From Pectobacterium actinidiae (GTDB lineage: Bacteria; Pseudomonadota; Gammaproteobacteria; Enterobacterales; Enterobacteriaceae), in NCBI RefSeq assembly GCF_000803315.1, contig NZ_JRMH01000001.1, positions 2,790,001-2,854,000 of the forward strand: 64,000 bases of DNA, read 5' to 3'. Below are positions 30,341 through 40,673 of the stretch, one piece after another. A program made the translations under genes and the position numbers. The number at the start of each line of letters is the position of its first letter. Positions within the stretch are counted from its first letter, which is position 1. Under the pieces are notes generated by a model, which saw only the letters and a program-made list of their open reading frames with translations, did no database searches and was not told where the DNA came from.

Positions 30341-31096
30341 TTAACCCATTGCTAATATCTGATTAGCGCGTTGTGCATTATCGTCGACGCTGCTAATGAT
30401 TTTCATCTGCATTTCAAAGCGACGAGCATTGGCAATCATATCGACCATGGTATCGACCGTGTTCACATTACTGCCCTCGATCACACCCGGCATAATACGC
30501 ACGGTAGGATCGTTTTGCAGAACATTACCACGTTGTTGCTGAGCCTGTTGCGTCAAGCGGAACAATCCGTCATCAGACCGCTCAACTTCTTGTCCGGTAG
30601 CTTTTACAAGCTTCAAACGCCCCAACTGGGCAATCGTATTCGGCGGATCACCGGCATTAAGCGCAGAAATTGTACCATCAGGAGAAATGCTGACCTGAGC
30701 CTGCGGAGGAATGTCAATCGGTCCACCGTCGCCCATCACGACACGCCCCTGGATAGTCAACTGCCCATCAGCGTTGATCTCCATATTACCATTACGGGTG
30801 TACGCTTCACCGCCATCAGCGGTTTGCACTGCCAACCAACTTTCTTTCGGTAAAGCGACATCCATTGCACGGCCAGTATAATTCATCACGCCTTCAGTCA
30901 TATCAGCGCCAGGCGTTGAAGCAACAACCAGCGTTCGGGTGGGCAGCGTCAACCCATTTACCGGTACAGCACGGAGTGCAGAAAGCTGTGCCCGGAAACC
31001 CGGCGTTGAGGCGTTAGCCAAGTTGTTCGCAGTAATTGCCTGCTTTTCCAATGACTGACTCGCGCCACCCATTGCCGTATAAATCGCGTGATCCAT
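30341..31096 (-). CDS. flgF: flagellar proximal rod protein FlgF
   Basis: 251 residues beginning MDHAIYTAMGGASQSLEKQ with ITANNLANASTPGFRAQ, the rod-protein signature; the C-terminal helix contains VDTMVDMIANARRFEMQMK. Twenty-seven nt before flgG. Confidence 0.97.
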   Translation of the reverse strand: MDHAIYTAMGGASQSLEKQAITANNLANASTPGFRAQLSALRAVPVNGLTLPTRTLVVASTPGADMTEGVMNYTGRAMDVALPKESWLAVQTADGGEAYTRNGNMEINADGQLTIQGRVVMGDGGPIDIPPQAQVSISPDGTISALNAGDPPNTIAQLGRLKLVKATGQEVERSDDGLFRLTQQAQQQRGNVLQNDPTVRIMPGVIEGSNVNTVDTMVDMIANARRFEMQMKIISSVDDNAQRANQILAMG

Positions 31097-31117
31097 GCAA
31101 TGTCCCCGTTAGGATAA

Positions 31118-32311
31118 TTAACGCAGGCTAACCAGCGTTTGCAGAATGGAATCCTGCGTTTTGATAGTTTGCGCGTTTGACTGGTAGTTACGCTGCGCAA
31201 CAATCATGTTGACCAGCTCTTTACTCAGGTCAACGTTTGAACTTTCGGTAGATTTGCCGATCAGTTTACCCAGACTTCCGGTGCCCGCCAGACCGATAAC
31301 CGCCTGACCAGATGTTCCCGTTTCGGACCATACGTTATCACCTTCAGGAGAAAGGCCTTCAGGGTTGGCAAATCCAGCCAGCAAAATTTGTCCCAGAGGC
31401 TGTTTCTGGCCATTACTGTAGCTGCCCTCGATCGTGCCATCGTCATTGATAGCAAAACCGGTCAACGACCCTGGCGCGAAACCGTTCTGAGTTGGACTTT
31501 TATAGCTATAATCGGCGTTTTGTTGCACGCTGCCGCCAAAATTGAGCGTGAACGTATTCGTTGCTGCACCGTTGGTACCCACAAGGTTGACGGTAAAGGG
31601 AGTGTGCCCCGTCAACGCGCCGTTCGCGGCAAAATTCAGTGTTCCCGCATTTTGGTACGTCACTGGTGTTACTGAATCATCCTTGGCATAGGTTTGCCAG
31701 GTGTTATCCGCTGTTTTAACGAAATACAGCGTGAAATTATGCACATTACCTTGGCTATCGTATGTCGTTAATGCGGTTTTGCTGTTATACGTGCCCTCAG
31801 TCCCGGTATTATCCCAGGTTGTGACCGCATCAGATGACTTCAAGTTAGCGGTAAGGGAAGCCGTCGTGGTCGCACTCGCCAGCATATCGCCTTCGGGTAT
31901 CGTCAATGGTACTGGATCGGCACCCGTTTGAACGGTTGGCGGCGTACCCGCAACCGGATAGCCCGTCAATTGCATACCCTGAGCGTTAACAATGCTGCGG
32001 CCATTCAGCATAAACTGACCGTTGCGGCTGTAATAGATGGAGCCATTAGTGTCCTGCATTCTATAGAAGCCATTACCACTGATCGCTACATCCAGATCGC
32101 GCGATGAAGACGTTACGGTACCGCTACCGAAGTCCTGTAATACCGATGAAACCTTCACGCCCATACCGACTTTAGAACCCGCAAACATATCAGCAAACGT
32201 GACGGTCCCGGATTTAAAACCCACTGTCGCTGAGTTAGCGATGTTATTACCGATAACATCCAGGTTATTAGATGCTGCGTTTAAACCACTGACCGCCTGA
32301 GAAAAACCCAT
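31118..32311 (-). CDS. flgE: flagellar hook protein FlgE
   Basis: 397 residues. N-terminal MGFSQAVSGLNAASNNLDVIG with SATVGFKSG; C-terminal VDLSKELVNMIVAQRNYQSN. The universal joint of the flagellum. Its central domains (about 145-330) are Asn/Thr/Gly-rich. FlgF follows 21 nt after its stop. Confidence 0.97.
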   Translation of the reverse strand: MGFSQAVSGLNAASNNLDVIGNNIANSATVGFKSGTVTFADMFAGSKVGMGVKVSSVLQDFGSGTVTSSSRDLDVAISGNGFYRMQDTNGSIYYSRNGQFMLNGRSIVNAQGMQLTGYPVAGTPPTVQTGADPVPLTIPEGDMLASATTTASLTANLKSSDAVTTWDNTGTEGTYNSKTALTTYDSQGNVHNFTLYFVKTADNTWQTYAKDDSVTPVTYQNAGTLNFAANGALTGHTPFTVNLVGTNGAATNTFTLNFGGSVQQNADYSYKSPTQNGFAPGSLTGFAINDDGTIEGSYSNGQKQPLGQILLAGFANPEGLSPEGDNVWSETGTSGQAVIGLAGTGSLGKLIGKSTESSNVDLSKELVNMIVAQRNYQSNAQTIKTQDSILQTLVSLR

Positions 32312-32384
32312 GTCGCTCTCCAGAGAATTGATTAAGTCATATTCCAGATAGTAATTTCACTGGAATAACATGAAATTGATACCG

Positions 32385-33059
32385 TTACAGAATCTGCCGG
32401 ACATCGTCCATGGTGGCTCTGCCGCGTAGTCCTAAATCCAGTAATGCGCCGCTATCGTCGCGAATAACACTATTTACAACCGCATAGCTCAATGGCTGAA
32501 CAACTTGCTGTGCACCGCCCGTACTGGCGGCGACAGTGAAGGTATAAGCCCCGTCAGGCGCAACCGTGCCATCAGAAAGTTTACTATCCCAGTTGAATGA
32601 GTGAACGCCGGCAGAAAGCGTCCCCAGCTCGATCGTACGAACAGCTTTGCCTGTCGAATCATTAACGGTGACGGTAACAACCTCTGCGGCTTTCTCCAGT
32701 TCCACGCCAAAGGGGGTGCTGGTTTCTTGACCAACAAGGATATCTTTTCCTGGGATCATGACACTGTGGCCAATCAGCGTTGTCGCCTGCATGGATTGGT
32801 TGTTATTGATCTGACCAGAGATAGAACCCAATGTGGTATTCAACTTTTCAATACCACTGACTGTATTAAGCTGAGCAAGTTGGCTTACCAACTGATCGTT
32901 GCTCATCGGATTCGTCGGATCCTGATTCTTCAACTGCGCAACCAGAAGTGTCAGAAACTGATTCTGTAGATCGGCGCTGCTATTCTTCTCTATCGCCGTG
33001 GTCGACGAGGTACTCTGGGTACTACTCGCAGAGGAAGTATCATTAATTGTTACAGACAT
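32385..33059 (-). CDS. flgD: hook-capping scaffold protein FlgD
   Basis: 224 residues. The Ser/Thr-rich N-terminal tail is followed by the FlgD signature QNQFLTLLVAQLKNQDPTNP, and a C-terminal Ig-like FlgD domain. Caps the elongating hook and is later replaced by FlgK. Preceded by flgC by 15 nt. Confidence 0.97.
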   Translation of the reverse strand: MSVTINDTSSASSTQSTSSTTAIEKNSSADLQNQFLTLLVAQLKNQDPTNPMSNDQLVSQLAQLNTVSGIEKLNTTLGSISGQINNNQSMQATTLIGHSVMIPGKDILVGQETSTPFGVELEKAAEVVTVTVNDSTGKAVRTIELGTLSAGVHSFNWDSKLSDGTVAPDGAYTFTVAASTGGAQQVVQPLSYAVVNSVIRDDSGALLDLGLRGRATMDDVRQIL

Positions 33060-33074
33060 TTATTCGTCTCCCGA

Positions 33075-33479
33075 TTATTGCCCGATCGTTAACGTCTTCA
33101 GCATCATCGATTTTGTCGTATTCAAGACTTCGACGTTTGCCTGATAACTGCGCGATGCAGAAATGGTGTTTACCATCTCAGCCACTGGATCAACATTCGG
33201 CATCCGAACGTATCCCTGACCATCAGCCAACGGGTTACCCGGTTCGTAAACCAGACGAGCTGGCGATGGGTCTTCAATAACATTGGCAACGCGTACGCCT
33301 CCTGTTGACTGCCCCGGAGCCGCATTCACTTCGAATACAACCTGCTTGGCGCGATAAGGTTCGCCATCAGGACCCGTCACGCTGTCTGCGTTAGCCAGGT
33401 TACTTGCACTCACATTCAGACGCTGAGATTGCGCAGAAAGCGCTGAGCCTGAAATTTCGAATATATTTAATAACGACAT
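33075..33479 (-). CDS. flgC: flagellar proximal rod protein FlgC
   Basis: 134 residues: [21 protein letters not shown] with [16 protein letters not shown], and the terminal [20 protein letters not shown] helix. Twenty-eight nt separate it from flgB. Confidence 0.97.
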   Translation of the reverse strand: MSLLNIFEISGSALSAQSQRLNVSASNLANADSVTGPDGEPYRAKQVVFEVNAAPGQSTGGVRVANVIEDPSPARLVYEPGNPLADGQGYVRMPNVDPVAEMVNTISASRSYQANVEVLNTTKSMMLKTLTIGQ

Positions 33480-33507
33480 GAATCTTTACCTTCCCATCGC
33501 GCTACGA

Positions 33508-33924
33508 TCATGAACCTGACTGCAGAACCGACATCATGCCTTTAATCTGCCCACTCAGAACGGTCAGGCTAGATTGATATTTCAGGCTATTATCGGCAAA
33601 ATTAGTGCGTTCGCGGTCCATATCGACCGTGTTGCCATCCAACGCAGGCTGATCGGGTACGCGATAGAGCAAATCAAGTTCCGGCGGCTGAAAATTCTGT
33701 GCGGGTATATGCCGTACAGATGTGGTTTTCAGCGCGATACCCGTACCGTTCACCCGCCCTTGCTCCATCGTTTTACTGAGCTGGCTGGCAAAATCGATAT
33801 CCCTGGCCTGATAGCCTGGCGTATCCGCATTGGCAATATTCGCGGCCAGAATTTCCTGCCGCTGGGCACGCAAGTTCAACGCTTCTTGCTGAAACCGTAA
33901 CGAGGCGTCTAATTTATCAAGCAT
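33508..33924 (-). CDS. flgB: flagellar proximal rod protein FlgB
   Basis: 138 residues: [20 protein letters not shown] with [16 protein letters not shown], the rod signature. First gene of flgBCDEFGHIJ, divergent from flgA across 165 bp that should carry FlhDC-activated promoters. Confidence 0.97.
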   Translation of the reverse strand: MLDKLDASLRFQQEALNLRAQRQEILAANIANADTPGYQARDIDFASQLSKTMEQGRVNGTGIALKTTSVRHIPAQNFQPPELDLLYRVPDQPALDGNTVDMDRERTNFADNSLKYQSSLTVLSGQIKGMMSVLQSGS

Positions 33925-34008
33925 GCTCCCTCCGCAAGTTAGAATTTGGAGTGAGTAGGATAATTCTCATGATGGCTATACCATCGAACGAATAGACACC
34001 AAATGCAG

Positions 34009-34025
34009 CGCTATTTATTGCCTTA
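34009..34025. promoter_or_regulatory. possible FlhD4C2 half-site between flgB and flgA
   Basis: CGCTATTTATTGCCTT fits the right half of the FlhDC consensus (CGYTATTT-N2/3-SCRTT) apart from one base. I could not find a matching left half at the expected 10-12 nt, so this is a half-site at best. Confidence 0.35.
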
Positions 34026-34089
34026 ACCTCACGCTGACATCGTTACACTTAATGCCCGATATAATCAGAATCAGGAGAGCCGAGCAGGA

Positions 34090-34758
34090 ATGAAAACAAT
34101 ACATTATTACCTCTATCTGGCGGCGTCCTGTTTTTTCACGTTTTGTGCCCCTGTCAATGCGAACGACCTCCCTACACAGATCAATCAATTTTTTGCCTCA
34201 CGCTTTCAGGGAAGCACGAATACTGTAAACGTTGTGGTAAAATCGCCAGAATCGCAATGGCCACAGTGCGAAGCACCGCAAATCACGCTGCCTGGAAACA
34301 CGAAAATGTGGGGTAATGTGAGTCTGTCCGTACGTTGCGGGCAACAGCGTCGCTTCATTCAGACCGAAGTTCAGGTAACAGGGAATTATGTCACCAGTGC
34401 ACGGCTTATCAATCGTGGAACCACGCTGACGGAGAAAGACATTCGTTTGACAAAAGGCAGGCTCGATTTATTACCGTTGCGCCCTATACTGACGTTAGCA
34501 GGCGCACAGGGCGCAGTCCTTTTACGCGATCTCACACCTGGCCAGGTTATTACCGCCTCAATGATAAGGCGCGCCTGGGTCGTAAAGGCGGGTCAGTCAG
34601 TGCAGATTATCGCCCAAGGGGAAGGCTTCACAATTAATGGCGAAGGAAAAGCCATGAACAACGCGGCAGCCGGACAAGCGGTCAGAGTCAGAACGGCAAA
34701 TGGACAAATTGTCAGCGGAATCACAAACGAAGATGGGATTATTCTGATCTCACAGTAA
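34090..34758 (+). CDS. flgA: flagellar P-ring assembly chaperone FlgA
   Basis: 222 residues with a signal peptide (about 1-24, cleaved near VNA). The SAF-type C-terminal domain contains LTEKDIRLTKGRLDLLP and AWVVKAGQSVQIIAQGEGFTI, conserved in FlgA. It works in the periplasm to help FlgI form the P ring. Divergent from flgB and upstream of flgMN. Confidence 0.95.
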   Translation: MKTIHYYLYLAASCFFTFCAPVNANDLPTQINQFFASRFQGSTNTVNVVVKSPESQWPQCEAPQITLPGNTKMWGNVSLSVRCGQQRRFIQTEVQVTGNYVTSARLINRGTTLTEKDIRLTKGRLDLLPLRPILTLAGAQGAVLLRDLTPGQVITASMIRRAWVVKAGQSVQIIAQGEGFTINGEGKAMNNAAAGQAVRVRTANGQIVSGITNEDGIILISQ

Positions 34759-34763
34759 TTAAT

Positions 34764-34790
34764 TAAAGATTTGCTCATGTTTGCCGATGA
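34764..34790 (+). promoter_or_regulatory. sigma-28 (FliA) promoter of flgMN
   Basis: TAAA (34764-34767), 15 nt, GCCGATGA (34783-34790): one mismatch to the FliA consensus, 109 nt before flgM. It lets FliA drive its own anti-sigma factor, in addition to read-through from flgA. Confidence 0.88.
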
Positions 34791-34899
34791 TAGTTACATG
34801 GTCATTACTGACGACGTTTTAAAATTGAACATCAATGTGGTATGCACTCTTTAACACATTGATGATTAACCATTTATACTCAAATCAGAGGGATGTATT

Positions 34900-35196
34900 A
34901 TGAGTATTGATCGCACCCAGTCACTGAAGCCGATCAGTCAAGTGCAGCAACGCGAATCTGGCGATGTTGCTAAAACTAAACGTAAACAAGCTGAAGCTCA
35001 GTCTGAAGTTAGCGCAACACAGGTAAAACTGAGCGACGCGCAGGCAAAATTAATGCAACCGGGCACGCAGGACATAGACATGAACCGCGTTGAAACCCTG
35101 AAGCAGGCAATTCGTGATGGCTCACTTAAAATTGATGCCGGAAAAATCGCGGATGCGTTGCTTAAAGAGACGCAGGATTTTTTAGCAGGTAATTAA
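34900..35196 (+). CDS. flgM: anti-sigma-28 factor FlgM
   Basis: 98 residues: MSIDRTQSLKPISQVQQRES at the N-terminus, used for export, and the C-terminal FliA-binding half with VSATQVKLSDAQAKL and DMNRVETLKQAIRDGSLKID. It holds FliA inactive until the hook is complete and FlgM is secreted. Five nt before flgN. Confidence 0.96.
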   Translation: MSIDRTQSLKPISQVQQRESGDVAKTKRKQAEAQSEVSATQVKLSDAQAKLMQPGTQDIDMNRVETLKQAIRDGSLKIDAGKIADALLKETQDFLAGN

Positions 35197-35201
35197 TATT
35201 T

Positions 35202-35639
35202 ATGGAAAATCTGCAATCGATTTTGAATCAACTACTGAGCAACCTACGTGAGCTCGATGTGGTTATGTCCGAAGAGCAAACACTGCTTTGCGCTGGCCAT
35301 ATTAATAGTATCGCGCTGCAACAGGTGACAGAGAAGAAAACGTCCTTGTTGGCGACGATGCAACATTTGGAAACGCAGCGCCATAAAACTGAATCTACTC
35401 TTAAGCTGCAAGCGCCTTATGACGGTATTGAAACATTGTCGGTTCACTGGCAGCAAGTGCAAGAGTTAACCAGACGTTTGAACGATCAGAATCAGCACAA
35501 TGGCCTTCTACTCAGTCGGCATATTGCCTACACAAATGAAGCCATCAATATATTGAAGCCGCGCCATGGTCAGGGATTGTATGGTCCAGATGGTCAGTCG
35601 AAAGGTGTGACAGTGGGTGGCAGAAAAATTACGTTCTAA
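35202..35639 (+). CDS. flgN: export chaperone for FlgK and FlgL
   Basis: 145 residues, all-alpha, with the FlgN pattern (ENLQSILNQLLSNLRELDVVM at the start, TNEAINILKPRHGQGLYGPDG near the end). Binds FlgK and FlgL in the cytosol. Ends one base before a strong bidirectional terminator. Confidence 0.95.
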   Translation: MENLQSILNQLLSNLRELDVVMSEEQTLLCAGHINSIALQQVTEKKTSLLATMQHLETQRHKTESTLKLQAPYDGIETLSVHWQQVQELTRRLNDQNQHNGLLLSRHIAYTNEAINILKPRHGQGLYGPDGQSKGVTVGGRKITF

Positions 35640-35670
35640 AAGTCTCTGCCTTTTCAGCAGAGACTTTTTC
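35640..35670 (+). terminator. terminator between convergent flgMN and flhE
   Basis: AAGTCTCTGC (35640-35649), loop CTTTTCA, GCAGAGACTT (35657-35666), then TTT. The 10-bp stem with A-rich flank on one side and T-run on the other is a textbook intrinsic terminator for flgN; the flhE operon ends toward it from the other side. Confidence 0.9.
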
Positions 35671-35701
35671 ATTGTTTAAAATGGCTACTTTTTTAAAACG
35701 A

Positions 35702-36121
35702 TTACTTATAGTTTACTGAGATATCGATCGTACGAACGCTGAACGTATTATTCATACGCCCCTTCCCTTCAATATAGTAGACAAAACGAAACTCATTGCT
35801 AGCAGCTAATCCTTCAAACGCCTGAGTTTGCCCATCACCGCTTCCACCTAAATCAACACAGCGCTGTGGCGATTTTGAACAGAGTTTAACGGCAAGACCT
35901 GAAGGTATCGTGGAATCAATAAGGTGCCGCCAATATATTGTTGTAATCGTTTCATCTGGATTAACGGCTATGTTAGGAACAAAAGCTGACGTCGTAACCA
36001 TCTCACCACGATGATCAAGTTTTACTCCCGCCATACTTCCGTTCCAACTACCTGGCGTCGCAATAGCACAGAACGGGAATGTCAGCGCGACAGCAGCCAG
36101 AGAACGCATCATCTTTCTCAC
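35702..36121 (-). CDS. flhE: flagellar protein FlhE
   Basis: 139 residues with a signal peptide (about 1-22, ending CAIA) and a small beta-rich periplasmic domain. Position immediately after flhA, with a 4-nt overlap, and length fit enterobacterial FlhE, which is reported to keep the export gate from leaking protons. Function here is by family only. Confidence 0.93.
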   Translation of the reverse strand: MRKMMRSLAAVALTFPFCAIATPGSWNGSMAGVKLDHRGEMVTTSAFVPNIAVNPDETITTIYWRHLIDSTIPSGLAVKLCSKSPQRCVDLGGSGDGQTQAFEGLAASNEFRFVYYIEGKGRMNNTFSVRTIDISVNYK

Positions 36122-38202
36122 TTCTGAGCCTCCCCGATCACAGATGTCATACGAATCTGGCGATGATCGCTGATTTCTAAATTAGACAGTACGGCCATAT
36201 TTGGCAGACTACGGTGCAGGAAGCGGGCAAGCAAAGCGCGTAAAGCATGGTTCACGAGCAGAACTGGCGGAGCACCCAACATTTCCTGCCGCTGTAGCGC
36301 TTGTTTCGCTTGTTCAAGCAGGCGATCGGCAAGCCCCGGTTCGAGACCACCGCCTCCTTGAAGCGCCTGTAAAAGAAGGCGTTCCAACGACCCTTCCAAA
36401 CCGATAACCTGAAGCTCACTGTCGCCAGGGAACCACTGTTGGGTAATCGCACGTCCCAGAGCAACCCTAACTACTGTGGTAAGCTCATAAGGATCTGGTT
36501 GCACCGGCGCATGTTCCGCCAATGTCTCCATGATAGTGCGCATATCTCTAATCGAAACTCTCTCGCTAAGCAAATTTTGCAAGACCTTATGCAAGGTCGT
36601 TAACGTCACTACGCCAGGGATGAAATCTTCCGTCAGTTTTGGCATTTCCTGCGCAACGCGATCCATTAACTGCTGAGCTTCTTGTCTCCCAAACAGTTCA
36701 CTGGCATGTAATGCAATTAAGTGGTTCAGGTGCGTTGCCACCACGGTACTTGCTTCAACAACGGTGAACCCTTGAGCTTGAGCCTGATCTTTCAGCGCAT
36801 TATCAATCCAGACTGCTGGCAACCCAAACGCAGGATCCTGCGTGACATCTCCCGACAAAGAGCCAACCGCATTTCCCGGATTGATCGCCATCCAACGACC
36901 AGGATGAGCCTCACCGCTCCCTACCTCAACACCTTTCATCAGTATGCGATAGCTGGCAGGCTGAAGTTCCAAATTATCCCGGATATGAACCACTGGCGGT
37001 AAGTATCCCATTTCCTGGGCAAACTTCTTCCTGATACTACGAATCCTGCCCAACAGTTCGCCATCTTGCTGCGCGTCAACCATTGGGATCAATCGATAGC
37101 CAACTTCCATACCCAACGGGTCTTCAAGCTGTACGTCAGACCAACTAGCTTCAATAACCTGGTGCTTCTCCATTGATGCTGGTATAGGTTGCATCACGGG
37201 TTCTTTCTGCTGTTCTCCGCGCATCCACCAGGCAAGCCCTAACAAAGATGCTGTAAATAACAGAAAGACAAAATTGGGCATTCCAGGAACCAGCCCAATA
37301 AGCCCAATAACCGCCGCACTCAGCACCATTACTCGTGGGTTATTGAACAACTGAGTGACCATCTGCTGGCCAACATCCTGATCGGTACTCACGCGAGTAA
37401 CAATCACACCCGCTGCGGTAGAAATAATCAGAGCAGGAATCTGGGCAACCAGGCCATCACCGATGGTAAGCAACGTATAGCTTTCGGCTGCCTGACCTAC
37501 TGGCATGTTGTGCTGTACAACACCGACGATCAATCCACCAACAATGTTGATGACCATGATAATCAGTCCGGCGACAGCATCACCGCGCACGAACTTACTG
37601 GCACCGTCCATTGAACCGTAAAAATCTGACTCCTGAGTGACTTCAGCACGACGCTTTTTCGCCTCTTCTTCACCAATGATCCCAGCATTAAGATCGGCAT
37701 CGATCGCCATCTGTTTGCCTGGCATACCATCCAACACAAAGCGGGCACCGACTTCAGCGATACGGCCGGCACCTTTGGTGATGACCATGAAGTTGATTAA
37801 GACAAGAATGATAAAGACCACGATACCAATGGCAAAATTTCCGCCTACCAGAAAGTGACCAAATGCTTCAACAACTTTACCTGCGGCGGCCGTCCCCGTA
37901 TGCCCTTCGAGCAAAATAATACGGGTAGAGGCTACGTTGAGCGAAAGACGTAATAAGGTAGAAAACAGCAGAATCGTAGGGAATGCGGCAAACTCCAGCG
38001 TCCGCTGCGTAAACATCGCAACCAGCAATACCATGATGGACAGTGCAATGTTAAAGGTAAATAACAGATCCAGAATGAATGGCGGCAGCGGCAATACCAT
38101 CATGGAAAGTATCAGCAGGATCAGTATTGGTCCGGCTAATATTTGCCATTGGGTACCTTTCATATTACTCGGTAAACGAAGCAAAGAGGCCAAATTAGCC
38201 AT
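36118..38202 (-). CDS. flhA: flagellar export gate protein FlhA
   Basis: 694 residues from the ATG at 38202 (MANLASLLRLPSN); an in-frame start 33 nt earlier would add 11 atypical residues. The N-terminal half has about eight membrane segments and the FHIPEP region (GARFVLDGMPGKQMAIDADL), the C-terminal half is the cytosolic nonamer ring that receives chaperone-substrate pairs (QEMGYLPPVVHIRDN). Overlaps flhB by 8 nt and flhE by 4 nt. Confidence 0.97.
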   Translation of the reverse strand: MANLASLLRLPSNMKGTQWQILAGPILILLILSMMVLPLPPFILDLLFTFNIALSIMVLLVAMFTQRTLEFAAFPTILLFSTLLRLSLNVASTRIILLEGHTGTAAAGKVVEAFGHFLVGGNFAIGIVVFIILVLINFMVITKGAGRIAEVGARFVLDGMPGKQMAIDADLNAGIIGEEEAKKRRAEVTQESDFYGSMDGASKFVRGDAVAGLIIMVINIVGGLIVGVVQHNMPVGQAAESYTLLTIGDGLVAQIPALIISTAAGVIVTRVSTDQDVGQQMVTQLFNNPRVMVLSAAVIGLIGLVPGMPNFVFLLFTASLLGLAWWMRGEQQKEPVMQPIPASMEKHQVIEASWSDVQLEDPLGMEVGYRLIPMVDAQQDGELLGRIRSIRKKFAQEMGYLPPVVHIRDNLELQPASYRILMKGVEVGSGEAHPGRWMAINPGNAVGSLSGDVTQDPAFGLPAVWIDNALKDQAQAQGFTVVEASTVVATHLNHLIALHASELFGRQEAQQLMDRVAQEMPKLTEDFIPGVVTLTTLHKVLQNLLSERVSIRDMRTIMETLAEHAPVQPDPYELTTVVRVALGRAITQQWFPGDSELQVIGLEGSLERLLLQALQGGGGLEPGLADRLLEQAKQALQRQEMLGAPPVLLVNHALRALLARFLHRSLPNMAVLSNLEISDHRQIRMTSVIGEAQK

Positions 38203-39346
38203 CAGTAGTATTCTCTTTAGCAAAATCCAGTGCATCCGGCACTGGTAGATGTTTCGGTTTTCTAGGAATTAATCCACCTTCCCGCTTCCAGCGTTTCAGT
38301 TGATAAACCCAGGCTAAGACTTCTGCAACGGCGGCATACAGCGCAGCCGGAATATGCTGCCCGACCTCTGAATGACGAAATAGCGCTCGCGCCAACGGTG
38401 GGGCTTCTAAAATAGGAACACGATGTTCAGTTCCCAATTCACGAATACGCAACGCGATCTCACCAGCCCCTTTCGCCAACACTCTCGGCGCATTCATTTT
38501 TTTCTCATCATAACGTAATGCTACCGCATAATGCGTCGGGTTAGTGACTATCACATCAGCCTTAGGCACATCAGCCATCATTCTACGCTGAGCAATTGCT
38601 CTCTGCTGCTGACGAATACGGCCTTTAACATGAGGGTCACCTTCGTTCTGTTTATGCTCATCACGAATTTCCTGCTTGCTCATTCGTAATTTTTTGATGT
38701 GGCTCCAAACTTGCCAAAACACATCAAAAGCAACCATGGGAATGAGTCCCATAATAATAAGGAAACCACACATCACGGCCAGTTCCAGCGCATCTCCCAT
38801 CGCCGAAATCGGCGCTTCGGATACCAAATGCAATATCTTCGGCCAGTTATGAATCAAGAACAAGGTACTAATGATCCCCACCATGACTGATTTCAATATT
38901 GCTTTGAAGAGTTCAGCCAGTGATTGGGCGGAAAACAACCGTTTCAGCCCAGAAATAGGATCTAATTTTTTGAAATCAACCTTTAATGATTTGGTACTAA
39001 ATAATATCCCGCCAAGCAGCAAAGGCGCAGACAGCGCAACCAACACAGCGCCTAACAAAATTGGTATCAACGCCGATACGGCCTGACGCAGTAATGAGCC
39101 AACATGCCGTAGCATCTGGGTGTCATCACCAATCGTTGCGTAATCGAAATTTAACGACTGTGAGACAATTCTGGCCAATCGCCCTGCCATGGCCTCGCCT
39201 CCCATCCACAAAATAGCCAGACCTGCGACCATCATCAGAACAGAGGTCAGCTCTCGCGATCGTGGGATCTGCCCTTCTTCACGCGCCTTCTCCTCCTTTT
39301 GGGGAGTGGGGGCCTCTGTTTTTTCTAGATCGCTATCTTCAGCCAC
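38195..39346 (-). CDS. flhB: flagellar export substrate-switch protein FlhB
   Basis: 383 residues with four N-terminal membrane segments and a cytoplasmic domain that contains IVTNPTHYAVALRY, the NPTH autocleavage site between Asn and Pro. Cleavage permits the switch from rod/hook to filament substrates under FliK control. First gene of flhBAE. Confidence 0.97.
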   Translation of the reverse strand: MAEDSDLEKTEAPTPQKEEKAREEGQIPRSRELTSVLMMVAGLAILWMGGEAMAGRLARIVSQSLNFDYATIGDDTQMLRHVGSLLRQAVSALIPILLGAVLVALSAPLLLGGILFSTKSLKVDFKKLDPISGLKRLFSAQSLAELFKAILKSVMVGIISTLFLIHNWPKILHLVSEAPISAMGDALELAVMCGFLIIMGLIPMVAFDVFWQVWSHIKKLRMSKQEIRDEHKQNEGDPHVKGRIRQQQRAIAQRRMMADVPKADVIVTNPTHYAVALRYDEKKMNAPRVLAKGAGEIALRIRELGTEHRVPILEAPPLARALFRHSEVGQHIPAALYAAVAEVLAWVYQLKRWKREGGLIPRKPKHLPVPDALDFAKENTTDG

Positions 39347-39591
39347 TATGGCGTTCCTGTTACGACTTTTGGGATAGGAATTTGCTGCCTAGCATGACAA
39401 ATACGAGAAAGTTTTATGGCTGGAACAACGAGAAAAACCAACGCTTCTTTATCGCATAGTAAGAACTAAGGGGAAGGGAAAAGCGAATTTAGCTATTTAT
39501 GGCCATAAACACTGGCCATAAATAACAGAGCGATGCTGTTCGTCATCTTTTTCAAGAAAGGAAATGGCTTCCTGTCTCGACGCAAGAGTCA
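39347..39591. other. 245-nt gap between cheZ and flhB
   Basis: Holds the hairpin at 39494-39524. The flhB promoter must lie here or upstream. No small gene with a convincing start was seen. Confidence 0.5.
39494..39524. repeat. 11-bp inverted repeat TATTTATGGCC, possible cheZ terminator and FlhDC site
   Basis: TATTTATGGCC (39494-39504) recurs inverted at 39514-39524 around 9 nt. The left arm reads AGCTATTTATGGCCAT, close to the FlhDC right half-site; the right arm reads ATAAATAACA, close to the left half-site, but the halves stand in the opposite order to the normal operator. Confidence 0.5.
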
Positions 39592-40236
39592 TTAGAACCC
39601 AAGACTATCCAGAAGGTCATCAACCTGATCCTGATTGGCAACAATACCTGCGGCACCTTTATCCAACTGAGGTCCATTAAGCAGGCCATCATTTGGACGC
39701 TTAGGCGCGTCTGGTTTTTCTGGAATATTTTCCAGCAACACCATCAACAGTTGTTTTTCAATCTCCTGAACAACATCCATCATACGCTTGATTACCTGGC
39801 CGGTAAGATCCTGGAAATCCTGCGCCATCATAATTTCCAACAGTTGAGCGTTGGTAAACGAGGTATGCTGTGGTACATCTTCAAGATAGCTACGCGTGTC
39901 CGTCACTAATTCGCGCGCATCAGCCAGCTCAATAGGATTTTCAAACCATTCATCCCAACGAACTTTCAGAGATTTGGCATCCGCTTCTAATTGGTTCTGA
40001 CGTGGTTGCGCAGCTTCTACGCAGTTCAGAGCACGCTCTGCCGCTTGCGCAGTCATCTGGACAACATAGTCAAGACGATCGCGGGCATCAGGAATAGCCT
40101 CTGCGGCTTCTGCTATCGCATTATCCAGACCCAGCTCTTTCAAACTGTCGCGCAGCATACGAGTCAATTGGCCGATACGCGAAATGATCTCGGTTGCTGA
40201 AGCTGTGTCGTTCACGGACGGCATATGTGGCGTCAT
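39592..40236 (-). CDS. cheZ: CheY-P phosphatase CheZ
   Basis: 214 residues. The long four-helix core includes [19 protein letters not shown] with the catalytic Gln, and the C-terminal peptide [14 protein letters not shown] that tethers CheY. It removes the tumble signal at receptor arrays. Nine nt downstream of cheY. Confidence 0.97.
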   Translation of the reverse strand: MTPHMPSVNDTASATEIISRIGQLTRMLRDSLKELGLDNAIAEAAEAIPDARDRLDYVVQMTAQAAERALNCVEAAQPRQNQLEADAKSLKVRWDEWFENPIELADARELVTDTRSYLEDVPQHTSFTNAQLLEIMMAQDFQDLTGQVIKRMMDVVQEIEKQLLMVLLENIPEKPDAPKRPNDGLLNGPQLDKGAAGIVANQDQVDDLLDSLGF

Positions 40237-40245
40237 AAGATCCCC

Positions 40246-40659
<414 letters not shown>

Positions 40660-40673
40660 TCACCGAGAGCTGC

